From Calliopum simillimum (taxonomy: Eukaryota > Arthropoda > Insecta > Diptera > Lauxaniidae), in contig OX638370.1 in assembly GCA_951812925.1 (NCBI GenBank), positions 27,643,964-27,707,963 on the forward strand: a stretch of 64,000 bases of DNA, written 5' to 3'. Below the pieces are notes generated by a model. The model ran no database searches and had not been told where the DNA came from. It saw only the letters and a program-made list of their open reading frames with translations. A program made the position numbers and the translations under genes. Position 1 is the first letter of the stretch, and the number at the start of each line of letters is the position of its first letter. This document shows positions 36,690 through 48,600 of this stretch, in pieces.

Positions 36690-37330
36690 AGAAAAATGAG
36701 TGTCATAACTTTTACTCCACTGGAGTAGTAAAAAAACTATAGTAATTAAGACTAAATTTCAAACAAATAAACACACGTATGAAATATTTGATGGTTCCGT
36801 AAAGTAATATTTACAAATAAAATATATTGAAATAATAAAGTAATATTAATTCTAAATTACCTACATTTTACTATACGTAAATTATGCTTTCCGGCCAAAA
36901 AATATATTAAAATTATAATATATACAAATTAATAATTCTAGTAAAATTATTTGTATTTGGACTGGTATTTACTTAATATACCAATTTTATACCTCTTCAT
37001 CATATAGTTCAGTGGTATAAAGGTCTAACAACTTTGTAATTGTAAGTAAATATAATATGTTTGTATCCATCGCTCACGCGGACCTCGGTTCAAATCCTAG
37101 TGCGGTCGGTTGATATTTTTTTATTTTTTTTTTTTTTTTAACTTTACAGTAAGGTAAATATCACCTCAATTTTTTCAAAAAAGTTACTATACTGTAAGGT
37201 TATTTGAAAATTCTGAATTTACTAAAACAGTGAGGTAAAATTTATTTTATTGGGGAGTTGTCTTGAAATTCTAGTAAAATTTACTAGAAATAAAGTAGTA
37301 TGAACTATTTTTATTTTCCGTATAGTTCTC
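36690..37330 (+). mobile_element. TIR-like element carrying a tRNA-like segment
   Basis: The left part (CACTGAGAAAAATGAGTGTC, GTCATAACTTTTACTCC) is imperfectly inverted at the right (TTCATACTACTTTATTTCTAG on the minus strand, about 37320). A tRNA-like unit lies at about 37000-37110, with A-box TAGTTCAGTGGT, the spacer TAATTGTAAGTA, B-box CGGTTCAAATCCT at 37086-37098 and T-runs from 37120. A partial relative without the tRNA part is at 9340-9655. Confidence 0.6.
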
Positions 37331-37645
37331 CACATCATAATTTTTAGATATGACTTGGTACAAAAAATTAAAACTAAACCAATCTACGAAGAAACAAGAA
37401 GAAAATATATTTGTTTATTTGTTAATCACCATTCAGTTCAATGCATTTTTTTAACCATGTAGATCAACTTATTAAAACAGTTCCAAAAATAGTGTGTTTG
37501 AAGCTCCTTAATTTCTGCATTAATTATCTCCGGATCGCTTTTTTCCCCAATTTTTTTTTAAATTTTTGAAATAACCTTAAATAACAAGGTGCCTGGTCCA
37601 GAGGATATGATGCTGGGAACATTTTTTCAGAGGTCGCAATAAAGC

Positions 37646-38385
37646 TACACTGAGAAAAGAGTATGTTTCCCTCACAGAAATATATTTGATTGAATATTCT
37701 AGAAAATATTTGTTAATAATTAACAAATTTCGGTATATACTAATGTGCCTTAAATTGGACCTTAAAATATTGTTGATTGGACCAAAAATGATATCTGTTT
37801 GATGGAATGTCAAATATTTGCTATAATTTAAAAAAAAACCTTGTCTGGGGTTCAAGTGCATTCAAAAAAATAAAATAAAAAAAAAAAACACTTTCTTGTC
37901 TGGGATTTGAACATAAAACCCCCAGATTATCAGTCAAACGTGTTATGCATTGAGCTACCTCCATCTACAATAATTTAAAAAAGTAATGAAAAATTTCAAA
38001 TATATATAGACAGAGTTAACTTAATTTATAATTTATAAGACGTTTGACTGGTATCCTGGAGGTTGTATGTTCGAATCCCAAACAAAAATGTTTTTTTTTA
38101 ATAATAATTTTATTTTATAATTTTATTTATAATTTTATTGTCATGTTAGTTCCTAATTAATAAAAAGATTGATAATAATAAAGGCCTTAATAAAAAAAAT
38201 TAAAGGTCTTTATATTCAAACATATATTTGGTAATTATCAACAAATATACGATTGAACCAATACAATTGCTCAAATATGCCGCTCATTAATTAATATCAA
38301 ATATTCGATTCGCCTATATCAAATATATTATTTGTTAATTATTACCAAATTTTGGTGCATATAATCATACTGTTTTCTCAGTGTA
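37646..38385. mobile_element. TIR element containing two tRNA-like segments in inverted orientation
   Basis: TACACTGAGAAAAGAGTATG at 37646 is mirrored by CATACTGTTTTCTCAGTGTA ending at 38385, with one mismatch in 20. Inside, a minus-strand unit has A-box GGTAGCTCAATGCATAAC (about 37960-37943), B-box ATGTTCAAATCCC (about 37913-37901) and a T-run downstream. A plus-strand unit has CGTTTGACTGG, B-box ATGTTCGAATCCC (about 38067-38079) and a T-run from 38091. Confidence 0.75.
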
Positions 38386-38399
38386 CATTTTATTTCGGC

Positions 38400-39115
38400 A
38401 GTTTGAGTTAGCGTAATATTCAGGCCTTTCACTGAATCCATCGTTGATACGAATTTCGTGAGGTCTACAAAAGTGCTATCATTGGATTCAAATTTCTAAA
38501 ACGTGAATTCAAAGCTCGTAGATTGGGATCATTTACTCCATCCGAAACTCTGTTTTTTTTTTTGTTGTCTTACTTTGAGAGGAAGATTCGATCCTACCGA
38601 GCTTTATACTATGGGCAGTTGTTTGGTTTCCGGTTCGTACTTACTTTTAAAACCAAGCTTCATCACCTTTTAAGGTTTTGTTGAAGTAGGTAGATCGTCC
38701 GTTTTCGAATTTGTTGAGGAAATAATTATTTAACAAAACGTACTAAAGCTTATTTTTGAATCTCATTTAAAATCCATGGAAACCAACGAGAAGAATTCTT
38801 TGTTAACAGCAGACTATTATCCAATATTCACAACACAGCCATGGTATGTGACCCTAAATCATCAGCAATTATTTCTTGTTTCATTTGTGGATCTTCGTCA
38901 ACTTTATCCTTGACCAGAGTCACATTTCTATCATGGGTCGAAGATTTTGGGCAACCTTTTCGAAGCTCATTCTGCACAGAAAACTGTCTAGTCTGTGATC
39001 TTTGCAACTACTTTGAAACAGTCTGAATAGTTGGTACATTCATCGCATGTGCAATTTTGCATTCATTGAAAATTTGTATTGGCTTGAGTTGACACTGAAA
39101 GTTGTTAAGAATCGC
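38400..39115 (-). pseudogene. Heavily decayed mariner-family transposase
   Basis: Read on the minus strand from about 39115, the fragments VTLVKDKVDEDPQMKQEIIA and SSRWFPWILNEIQK follow the order of a mariner transposase. They match the HTH region and the start of the catalytic domain. Many stops and shifts interrupt it, so it is a far older relic than the 28250 copy. Confidence 0.65.
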
Positions 39116-39129
39116 ATGACGAATTCCTA

Positions 39130-40269
39130 CTGTGTTGGTTACGAAAGTTCTTTTGATTTTCCATAAGTTATTTTAAAATTTCTGAACTCCATACATCTTT
39201 ATGAATTTTGAAATTAAATATCATAAAAAAAGATAAATCGTCTTAAAGCTTAAAATTTTTCAAAAAGAAATAAACTAGCATCAATTCATCGAAGTTTTTT
39301 TAGACCGCTTGCATAAAATAATTTTAGAATTTCTCCAAAAAACAGTTCTCCAATTCATAACAAAAATGATTTTGTTGCAGGGCAGCTGAAGTTAGTATTT
39401 GAAGAAACTTTCTGCGTAGAATCCAAGAGCTCGTTTTGGAGATAAAGAGCAGCACTACGTGATGAATTAGGTAAAAAAAAAATGTCTGCATCTAACCTCA
39501 AAAATAACTATGTTCGTGTTCTTAACCTCAAATATCTCAAAATCTTGAGCTGATGAGCCAATATTGACTTCGGATTCGAGCTCTACGCGGAAAGTTTCTT
39601 CGGAATTGACAAACAACTCCCATGCAATCATCACCAACCCATTATTTGTTGTGCAGTGTAATGCTTGGATATGACTTGGCACAAAAATTCGTTTGTAACG
39701 TTTTGGCGCTGAAAATACTGAATAGATTTTAAAAGTTTTTTTTTTTTTTTTTTTAAAAAGAAGATACTGGCGTTATTCCTTTTATTATTTTTTTTAGTAT
39801 TAACTTTTTTCAAAATGAAATCATCTTGATCTTTTAAGAACTTACTTATTTATCTAAAACGCAATTATATATTTTAATAATAAGTAGTAGTTCTGTTTAT
39901 GCTGAAGGTATTAAAAACTGTGAAATAGTATTGTTAAAGCTCTCTCCACTAAACCCTATATCCCATTTTTTTTTTGGGTAACTAATTTTATGCAAGTAAA
40001 TATTTAATAAAAAAAAGCATTAAGATAACAAAAATTGTCTAAAAATTTTATCAACCAGAAGCACGTTCAGAATTTCGGCAATCAAAAAAACAGCATACTA
40101 GACAAGACAATACTCAAAAGATACACTTTATAATCTTTTATAAACAGACGAAAGTGAAATGAAATGAACAACATTAACTACATTTCAAATAAATAAAAGA
40201 TTTCCAAATGATTTACATTACTTTTGCTTAGAGATAAACTTAGCACTTTATAACTTAAAGATAAATATT
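39130..40269. other. Repeat-derived intergenic DNA
   Basis: About 39360-39420 (TGATTTTGTTGCAGGGCAGCTG ... TTTCTGCGTAGAATCC) and 39590-39625 (AAGTTTCTTCGGAATTGACAAA) recur at 58910-58970 and 59718-59745. They therefore mark one dispersed repeat family. No coding sequence is supported. Confidence 0.5.
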
Positions 40270-40516
40270 CTGCCGTCCTAAGCAATAATGCCGTAACTCC
40301 AATTTTCCAAAAAAATGAGTTTACGGCTTTTTTTGGGTCATCTTGGTTCAGTCCGTCAACCCACAAGAACAGGTTGCATTATACCTTCATTTTCCCTATA
40401 AAAACAACTACGACTTCTGTCGTTCTCCCAGCCGTACACATAAACATAAAAACAAAAACTCATTTTACAAAAATAAAAATTTATTGGAGTTACGGCATTC
40501 TTTCTTAGGACGGCAG
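40270..40516. mobile_element. MITE of 247 bp with long inverted repeats
   Basis: CTGCCGTCCTAAGCAATAAT at 40270 is mirrored by GCATTCTTTCTTAGGACGGCAG ending at 40516. The arms extend about 50 bases through GCCGTAACTCCAAT and AATGAGTTT. TATT flanks both ends and may be the target duplication. Confidence 0.85.
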
Positions 40517-40680
40517 TATTGCGGTTACTATGTTAAATACAGTGCAATTACTACTTTTTATGTTCTACTTTAGCCAACAACTTCTTAAAAGCATAGTGTC
40601 TATAGAGGTGCCGGTTTATTTTACTCCAGAACATGCATTTCCTTCAACTAGTCTACCGAAGGTGGGGTTCTTTCTCTATG

Positions 40681-42320
40681 AAGCACTCCATGCCAAGTGT
40701 ACCAGCTCAAAACTTTTTTTTTCTCCGATTTCGCTCAAATTTGGCAATATGGTACGTGGGAAACTCATGATTTTACTTCACGAGTTGTACGTTCACTGAT
40801 GCGTCGATTCGACCCCTGATCTTATTATACTTTCGAGAGCCAAGTCAACCTGAAAGCAATTCATATAGGAAGCACTCCATGCCAAGTGTACCAGCTCAAA
40901 ACTTTTTTTTTCTCCGATTTCGCTCAAATTTGGCAACATGGCAGATCCGGTGTGCAAGAACAACAATCAGGGAGGATTTGGTCCTAGTACCGTTTTTTGT
41001 TAAAATACGGGGTGTTGAAGTTGGCGTTTTTAGTAATTTTCATGAAAAAGGTGTTTTTTCAAAAATTTATAGCTTACACTAAAGTTTGTAAATTGATAAA
41101 TCTAAGTTATTGGTCCCATTCATTTTGAAGTGTTCTTATTTTAAAAAAAATATTTCATGGTTAAAAAAAATTTTTTTCACCAAAATTTTTGACACTTAAA
41201 AATACTTTTGAATTTTTTAAAAAAAAAACCCCTTAAGATTTTTTTTAAAAGTATTTTAAATTAAAGCATAATTTATAAACTTTAAAATGATGTATGACTC
41301 AAGATGGGATTCCGACGCTACATGGGAGTTTTTGGCTTTTGAATGCCCGCGGAAGGCAAAAATCTTTTTTTACTCAAGAGGAAGCATCTTACGAAAAAAG
41401 TGTACTAGGCATGAAATGCTTAGAATCATCAAGGAAATAAGTGTGAAATTTTTTGGAAAGTTAAAAAAAAATTTTTTTTTTTTGAGTAATTTTTGAAAAA
41501 ATTTAAAAAAAAAATTTTTTTAAAAATTATTCAAAAAAAAAAGTTTTGAAAAAAATCCAAAAAAATCACGCGCATTGCTTGGACGATTCTAAGCATTTTA
41601 TGGCAAGTACACTTTTTTCGTAAGATGCTTCCCTCATGAGTAAAAAAGATTTTTGCCTTCCGCGGGCGTTCAAAAGCCAAAAACTCCCATTTAGCGTCCG
41701 AATCCCATCTTGAGTCATACATCATTTTAAAGCTTATAAATTATGCTTTAATATAAATTACTTTAAAAAAAAATCGAAGGGGGCTTTTTTTAAAAAAAAT
41801 TCAAAAGTATTTCTAAGTGTAAAAAATTTTGGTGAAAAAAATTTTTTTTCACCAAGAAATATTTTTTTATAAGAAGAACACTTCAAAGTGAATGGGACCA
41901 GTAGCTTAGATTTATCAATTTACAAACTTTAGTGCAAGCTATAAATTTTTGAAAAAACACCCTTTTCATGAAAATGACTAAAGACGCCAACTTCAACACC
42001 CTGTATTTTAACGACAAATGGTACTAGGACCAAATCCTCCCGGATTGTTGATCTTGCACACCGTTGCCAAATTTGAGCGAAATCGGAGAAAAAAAAATTT
42101 TGAGCTGGTACACTTGGCATGGAGTGCTTCCTATATGAATTGCTTTCAGGTTGACTTGGCTCTCGAAAGTATAATAAGATCAGGGGTCGAATCGACGCAT
42201 CAGTGAACGAACAACTCGTGAAGTAAAATCATGTGTTTCCCACGTATTTCGCATTACTAAATGCTTGATTTTACGTCAAGAATTGTACGTTCACTGATGC
42301 GGTGATTCAGCCCCTGGTCT
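40681..42320. repeat. 1.5 kb palindrome (arms about 747 bp) plus flanking direct repeat pieces
   Basis: The inverted arms run from 40753 (TACGTGGGAAAC) to 42246 (TTTCCCACGTA). Pairs such as 40871-40878 with 42121-42128 give a constant centre at 41499.5, so there is almost no spacer. The centre is an A/T-run region. The arms differ by scattered substitutions and small indels. The segment 40681-40752 is a direct duplicate of about 40870-40941. The segment 42262-42320 repeats the GTTCACTGATGCG motif of the arm. Long open frames in both arms mirror each other and show no domain. Confidence 0.93.
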
Positions 42321-42439
42321 GGGGAACGGAATCTGTTATTATTTTGTTTGGTTAAAGATTGTTCTTACGGGATATTGGTATATTAGAAATCATACGGGGA
42401 AGTAAGTTTTCCCTTTTTATACAGTGAAGAATTTGCGGT

Positions 42440-42640
42440 GTCTTAGGTTAGGTTTAAGTGGCGGCAAATTAGCCACACATAGACCAAAAAGGTCCGTAGT
42501 GATACCACATCATCCCGGACGTTGAGTCACGTAGGCGTAATTAATTAGATGTAATAATGGGGTTTCAGCTCTCTTCAGGCATGAGCGTGAAGGCTTTAGA
42601 AGCCAATGCGAAGTTTTTTATTGGTTTTAGATGAGTGAGA
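42440..42640 (-). mobile_element. Inverted 3'-end fragment of the LINE at 43020-44831
   Basis: On the minus strand it matches 44640-44830, running through the final codons (GCTTCTAAAGCCT), the stop and the 3' untranslated tail (GTCCGGGATGATGTGGTATC, ACTTAAACCTAACC). Only about 200 bp of the 3' end is present. It faces away from the longer copy. Confidence 0.88.
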
Positions 42641-42924
42641 AAAAATTTTACTTTTCCCACGAGAATGCCTTGCCTTGAAGGAATAGAGGGAACAGGTTTC
42701 TAATTTAAAAGTCCTGTACTGAATTCAACGAAGTGCGATAAAGTTAATTGAGAATTCAGTTGTCATATCCATTATTGATTCTCTTGGATGCAATGACCGA
42801 AAGTAAATTACTAAACCTTAGGCAAGCTTCCGAACGATAGTACAAATTGGCATGCTGGTATAAACTAAGAAGCAAACTAGTAAGGGTGTAACCTTTGGCC
42901 TGACTAAACATTAAATACCCTACA

Positions 42925-43019
42925 CTGCAGTATTTTGAAAATTTTGCTTGTATGAAAGGTGCCACGCCCTCTTGTCCCAGTTCACTCAGATTTTTCTCTG
43001 TGCTTACATTTATAGCTCT
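42925..43019 (+). repeat. GCCACGCCCTC repeat family, copy 2, left part (split by LINE)
   Basis: TTTTGCTTGTATGAAAGGTG, CACGCCCTCTTGTCCCAG and TTTCTCTGTGCTTACATTTAT match a unit of the family. The unit is interrupted after ACATTTATAGCTCT (43006-43019) and resumes at 44832. Confidence 0.85.
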
Positions 43020-44831
43020 CTGGATAATAGCTTTAAGTTCCCTTTTAAAAAAATTACAAGGCATGGGCACTAAAGTTGTTGCCTATACTGATGATATTGT
43101 TTTAATGGTAAATGGGAAATATCCGAATGTACTAAGTGAGGTTTTGGAGACCTCGCTAGAATCTTTAAGCAGATGGTGCTCCAAAAAAGGCCTTTATATA
43201 AATCCATCAAAAACTCAAGTTATACTTTTTACCAGAAAATATAAAATACCGACTTTCAGGTTCATTCGTATCAATGGAATCACCATAAATTTTTCGAAAA
43301 CTGCAAAGTTTCTAGGGGTGATTTTAGATCACAAACTACATTGGAAAGAAAACATTGAAGAACGCGTAGCAAAAGCTAATAATGCCTTCTACGCTTGCAA
43401 AGTCATGTTTGGTCGCACTTGGGGCTTAGAACCTAAGGTGACACACTGGATATACTGCTCTGTCGTTAGGCCTATATTGTTATATGGAGTATTTGTCTGG
43501 TGGAACGCACTCGAAAATAAATCTCTCCTAAAACCATTAGAAAGAATTCAACGACTTATGTGCTTGAGCATTACGGGTGCTCTAAAAACTACATCAGCAG
43601 AATCATTAAATGTAATACTTAACATGCTTTCTATTGACTTACATGCGAAAGGAGTAGTCTTTAAAACTGCGATCCGACTGAAAGAAATTAAGGGTCTCAG
43701 CTTCAGAGAATTTGGACACAAAAAACTAAGCTCTGTTTGTAAAAAGTCGACTGACTACTGTAAACCAACACTGCATCTTGATAGGAAGCTTTCCGTTAAC
43801 ATAGAAACGAGAAATTCCTGGGTTAACTGAGCTTCAGACTCATCGAATTCTATTAATATTTACACGGACGGCTCTAAACAAGAAGCAGGGGCGGGGGCTG
43901 GGGCTGGGGTTTTCATTCCCACCTATAATACAACATTAAAGTATAAATTGCTACAATACTGTAGCATCTTTCAAGCTGAGTTGGAGGCGATTAGTATGGC
44001 GACGGAACATGTAATAGCGAGCAGAGGCTTCGATAGGGTACATTTTTATGTTGACAGCCAAGCTGCCCTTAAGTCCCTTAAAAACTATGTAATTAAATCC
44101 AAGTCAGTCCTTCGATGCTACAATCTGCTTCAAACCCTCAGCAGTAAGTTTGAAACATGCCTGAACTGGGTACCTGGTCACCAACGTACAGAGGGCAACG
44201 AAATTGCTGATGAACAGGCAAAAGCAGGTGTGCTACTTGATGGTGAACCGTTAAGCGTATCACTTCCCTTACAGCACCACAATGTTATATATCAGAAATC
44301 GCTTTACTGTGAGGCTAACCTAAAATGGATCAACTCAAATACTAGCAAAATAACCAAAAATTTTTCCGCAACTTTCTGTAAAGATAAAACCGACTACCTT
44401 CTCTCTTTATCTCGTAAAACATGTAGAACTGTTGTAAGAGCCATCACTGGACACTGTCTTATTGGTTATCATGTTGATAGAATGGGCAATCTAGCGGATA
44501 GTAGGTTTCAGTGGTGTAATGAAGACGAAGAGGAGAATTTGGAACATCTACTGTGTTTTTGTCCAGCGCTTTGCAGAACCAGATTTAAAACCCTTGGACA
44601 AATGTTTTTTAACAATCTTGAAGAACTTTCAGATACTGGTCTAAAACCAATAAACAACTTCGCAATGGCTTCTAAAGCCTACACGCTCAAGCCTGAAGGG
44701 GGCTGAAACCCCATTATTACATCTAATTAATTACATCTACGCGACTCAACGTCCGGGATGATGTGGTATCACTACGGACATTTTTGGTCTATGTGTGGCT
44801 AATTTGCAGCCACTTAAACCTAACCAAACCT
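43020..44831 (+). mobile_element. 5'-truncated non-LTR retrotransposon (RT end plus RNase H) with target duplication
   Basis: The 1812-bp insert is flanked by ACATTTATAGCTCT (43006-43019) and ACATTTATAGCCCT (44832-44845), a 14-bp duplication with one difference. It enters in the RT domain just before the active site and ends after a 3' tail (CACTTAAACCTAACC). 5' truncation and long target duplications are hallmarks of target-primed reverse transcription. Confidence 0.92.
43021..44706 (+). pseudogene. LINE ORF2 remnant: RT active site, thumb, RNase H, C-terminal CCHC; one in-frame stop
   Basis: The frame reads LLKKLQGMGTKVVAYTDDIV (YTDD in place of the usual YADD), then KTQVILFTR, FLGVILDHKLHW and RPILLYG. 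A TGA at 43828-43830 interrupts the same frame after NSWVN. Beyond it the RNase H domain has its acidic residues in YTDGSK, FQAELEAI, YVDSQAAL and GNEIADEQAK. The C-terminus has WCNEDEEENLEHLLCFCPAL, a Cys/His knuckle. RNase H plus this layout fits I, R1 or related clades. Without the N-terminal RT and endonuclease, and with the stop, it is inactive. Confidence 0.9.
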
Positions 44832-45633
44832 ACATTTATAGCCCTAAGTGTTTCGGTGAAATTCAGTTGGATTATCTCAAAAAACTCTTTTAGTATAGCA
44901 TTTTGAAACTTTTGGTTCTATGAGAGGTGCCACGCCCTCTTGTCCGAGTTTGCCCAGTTTTTGCTGGTAGCCTGTATTTACTGTCTTTATTATCTAAGTG
45001 AAATTTGGTTGGATTATCTCAAAAAACACTTTCAGTATAGCAATGTGAAACTTTTGCTTATATGGGAGGTGCCACGCCCTCTTGTCCGAGTTTGCTCAGT
45101 TTTTGCTGAGAGCTTGTATTTACTGTTCTTAGTATCTTAGTGAAATTTAGTTCTATCATCTCAGAAAACTTTTAAGTATATTGTAGCATTTTGAAATTTT
45201 TACTTGTATGGGAGGTGCCACGCCCTCTGATCCAAATTTGCCTAGTTTTTTGCAAGATCTTGCGCTATTTATTTCTAGTACTTATGTGTATTTCGGTTGC
45301 ATTGTCATTAAAAATGCTCCTAAAGTTCCATTTTGAATATATTTTTTGTATGGGCGGTAGGCGTGGCCGTTGACCGATTTCGATCATTTTCAATCCCTCG
45401 ATCTAACTTTGACGACGAGTACTAACTTTCATTGAATAATCTTGCTCAGTTTTCTCAACAAATGTATTTTCACGCATAGACAGCCTGCCAGCCAGACAGA
45501 CGGACGTGGCTATATCGACTCAGGAGGTGACGCTGATCAAGAATATATATACTTTTCCAAACCTGCCACGCCTCCTTCGCTGCATTACAAACGGAAGGAC
45601 AAAGAGAATATACCCTGGGTGTAGGGTATAAAA
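44832..45633 (+). repeat. GCCACGCCCTC repeat family, copy 2, right part
   Basis: Three units of about 145 bp (starting near 44908, 45052 and 45198) share TGCCACGCCCTCTTGTCCGA. The terminal part follows with GGGCGGTAGGCGTGGCCG (about 45352), CAGACAGACGGACGTGG, GACGCTGATCAAGAATATAT and CCCTGGGTGTAGGGTATAAA near 45630. Confidence 0.85.
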
Positions 45634-45639
45634 AATCAT

Positions 45640-48600
45640 TTCGAATTCCAAAGTCCATTCAAGTGTACTAAAATTATAAATGACACAAAAATTACTTTGG
45701 GCGCGTGGGTTTGAATCCCATCCATGTAGATGAAAAATCTGTTCTCTTAATGATTAGACACCTCAAATTATGATTACCTGATATAATTTTCAGATAAATC
45801 TTTTAAATTTTTGAGAAAATATAGTAGTGTGTCATAGTTTAGAGAAAAATTGAATAAATATTTTGAGAAGCGGAATTCTTTTAGTTCCCCCAAAATTGAT
45901 GAATGTTCAAGAAGTTTTTCTTAAACATCTTTGCTATAGACTTCACTTTTTTGAGTGGATGTACTTATGTATGCATAAACCGGCGAGAAATTCATTCAAC
46001 CTGTCTTTAATATGTTTTTGTTATTGTTTTCACATAAATGACATATATGTATGTATAAAAGTATTTTTAATTGTCAAGATTATCACTCTCAATTTTTTAT
46101 AAAGAATATAAACATAGAGTAAAAAAAACTAATAAAAAAAATCAAAACACTTGGGGAAAAAAATCAATCTTAAAGTACAAATAGTTTAATTAATTTCAAT
46201 GAGAAATTAATTTATTACCATTTAAGAAAAAAATCCATGTTGGGGCAAAAGTCAGTGCTGCGTTTTCTAGCATTCGTCTGCTTTTGTTTAAGTCGCCAAT
46301 GATTTTGCGATAAATCACATACAAACATATAGAACATAACTTAATGCCAGACAATTGAGTTCAATATCCTGATAATTAAAATGCGATTTCATTTGGATCT
46401 TGACCTATCTTGCACGTATCACGAAATTTCTTGTAGATATTGCATCAGCAAGTCTTTGCTACATTTGTCTTGAATGTAGAAGTTTTTCTTAAGCAATATC
46501 CAAGGTCGTCTTTTGAAAAGATAATTCTACAGAGCACACAATTTCCTCTATTCCCATTGGCGTTTTATTTGTGGTTTATAAGTCGCTTCGTTTTTATCAT
46601 CATATCTTTCTTAGATTTGTATTCTTGAAATACGTACATACATATATTAAAACTATGAGGGAGGTTTATCGAGGGACTAGGAGAAAGAAACAACCATCAT
46701 CAAGATTGTAGGCTTTCTTATTTTCATAATTGTCACATTTTTAGTAAAATAATACCTTCTTTGAATCCAATATGAAAGATAGTTTTAGTTTTCTTTTTAA
46801 AAAAGTATTTCAGAAGCTCTAAACAGTAGATCATGGAGAGTTTTTATTAGCTAGTACAAAATGAAAAAAATTAGTAAAAACAACTGTTTTTGAAAATTTA
46901 CTTTGTACTATTGGATTGATTCAATTACCTTTGCAAAACAGATCAGAACATGTTTAGAAATGTCCAAGTTTTTGGCAATTTTTATGAGTTTTGTGAAGCC
47001 GAACTGATCAATTTCATTATTCGAAATGTTCAAAAAATCATAATTTCTTAACTGTAAAACATACCATCTTAATTTCTGTTCATTTGAAAGGATATTTAGT
47101 TCTTTTCACAAGATATATTTTGGAAGGTCAAAAAAGTAGGTCATGGAGCGTTTTTTTGTTGTAATTTTAGTACTTTAGTAGTACTAAATTTCTAACTTCT
47201 TGCAAAATTTAATTTGTGCTTATGATCTGTTTCAATACTTTTCCGAAAATTGAAAATCGGTTAAGAAATGTCCAATTTATGGACAATTACTTACGGGAAG
47301 AAGTGTTTGTCACAATTAACTGATTTTTTCGCTTTTTACACCCTTCCAAAATCCACCAAAAATTCGATATTTTAACAATTTGCCATTTTTATTGGTTTTG
47401 GCATGATGAGAAACTATGAACTAAATTTCAGTGAAATCGTAGGGGATATATATATGCATATATATTTTTCAATTAGCTTGTTTATGTCTTCATAAAAACC
47501 GGTTTAAAATTTGTTTGAAAAATTAGCCAAAACTGGGTCCTTTACTTATTTATAATTAGCAAATATCTCCCCAAGCAATTCTCTTATCATTATTAAAACA
47601 TGACAGTAACTACTCGAAACCAGGTAAGGACTGACCTTAGTCACACCGTGCGCAGGCTTTCCTCGTTGGGGGTTTTTCATATATGAAAATGAGGGAAAAC
47701 TATATGAAACACTAAATTTGTACCGTTATATATGGTTAAAAGACCTTTGAACCCTTAAAACACCCCCCGTGTGCACGGGCCTGACCAAGGTTACCAAAAA
47801 GATATATATTTATAATGGCTTCATACTCCATCCTTTTTGGCAACTTGTTTTTTCTTCAACCCAGCATCTAATATTGATTTTTAAATAAGTTTTGGGGTGC
47901 TCATGGGTCGTCTTTATTAAATTTTAAGCTATAAAAATTCCAATTTTCAATTCTCTAGCTCTTCTAGTTTGTGAGATAAAATATTTTAAAACTTGTCAAG
48001 TTTGACCCCCCTAACTCTTCTAGTTTCCGAGTTATTTGAGTTTAAAGTTTGTAATGTCGTTTTTCCGCTCATAGTAGTCGTGCCCCATTTCTGAGTATCC
48101 CTAACATGCTTAGACTGTACCACTTAAAAAAATATGATTTTTTCAGAACATCTCTTTCAGTAAGGATAGCAAATATTTTTTTTTAATTAACACGGATTGT
48201 TATATTGCCGCGATTTTTGATTTTTTTCATATATACGTATTATAATTTGTTCCTGATTTCTCTTCTATAGTTTTAAGAAGAATAATGCACTTTGTATAGA
48301 GTCGAAAAACATTTAATTCAGTGGTTGATAACTCAAAAAGCAATAATTTCATTAAAATATATAAAAGGTCAAGTTGAATGAGTGAGACTATGCCTATCTG
48401 ACCCTGTTGGCAAATATTATAGTGATAGAAAAAACCAATTTCAGATTTGTGAAAAATAGGCCCCACTCCATTATTATTGGCTATAAAATACCAGAATGGA
48501 AACCATTGTAAAATTGTGTAATCCAAGTTTGATAAAACTTGATATTTTTGCTAATAATGAATCACAAACTACGTTATTTTCTAAGGGTGCTCCCTGATTA

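Noticed and set aside
37901..37975. Functional tRNA gene on the minus strand
   Set aside because: Promoter boxes are present, but the stems pair poorly and the unit is embedded in a TIR element; treated as tRNA-derived.
41287..41725. Matching open frames in the two arms of the palindrome (MMYDSRWDSD...)
   Set aside because: They are mirror copies of one sequence with no recognisable domain; shared openness follows from the inverted repeat.
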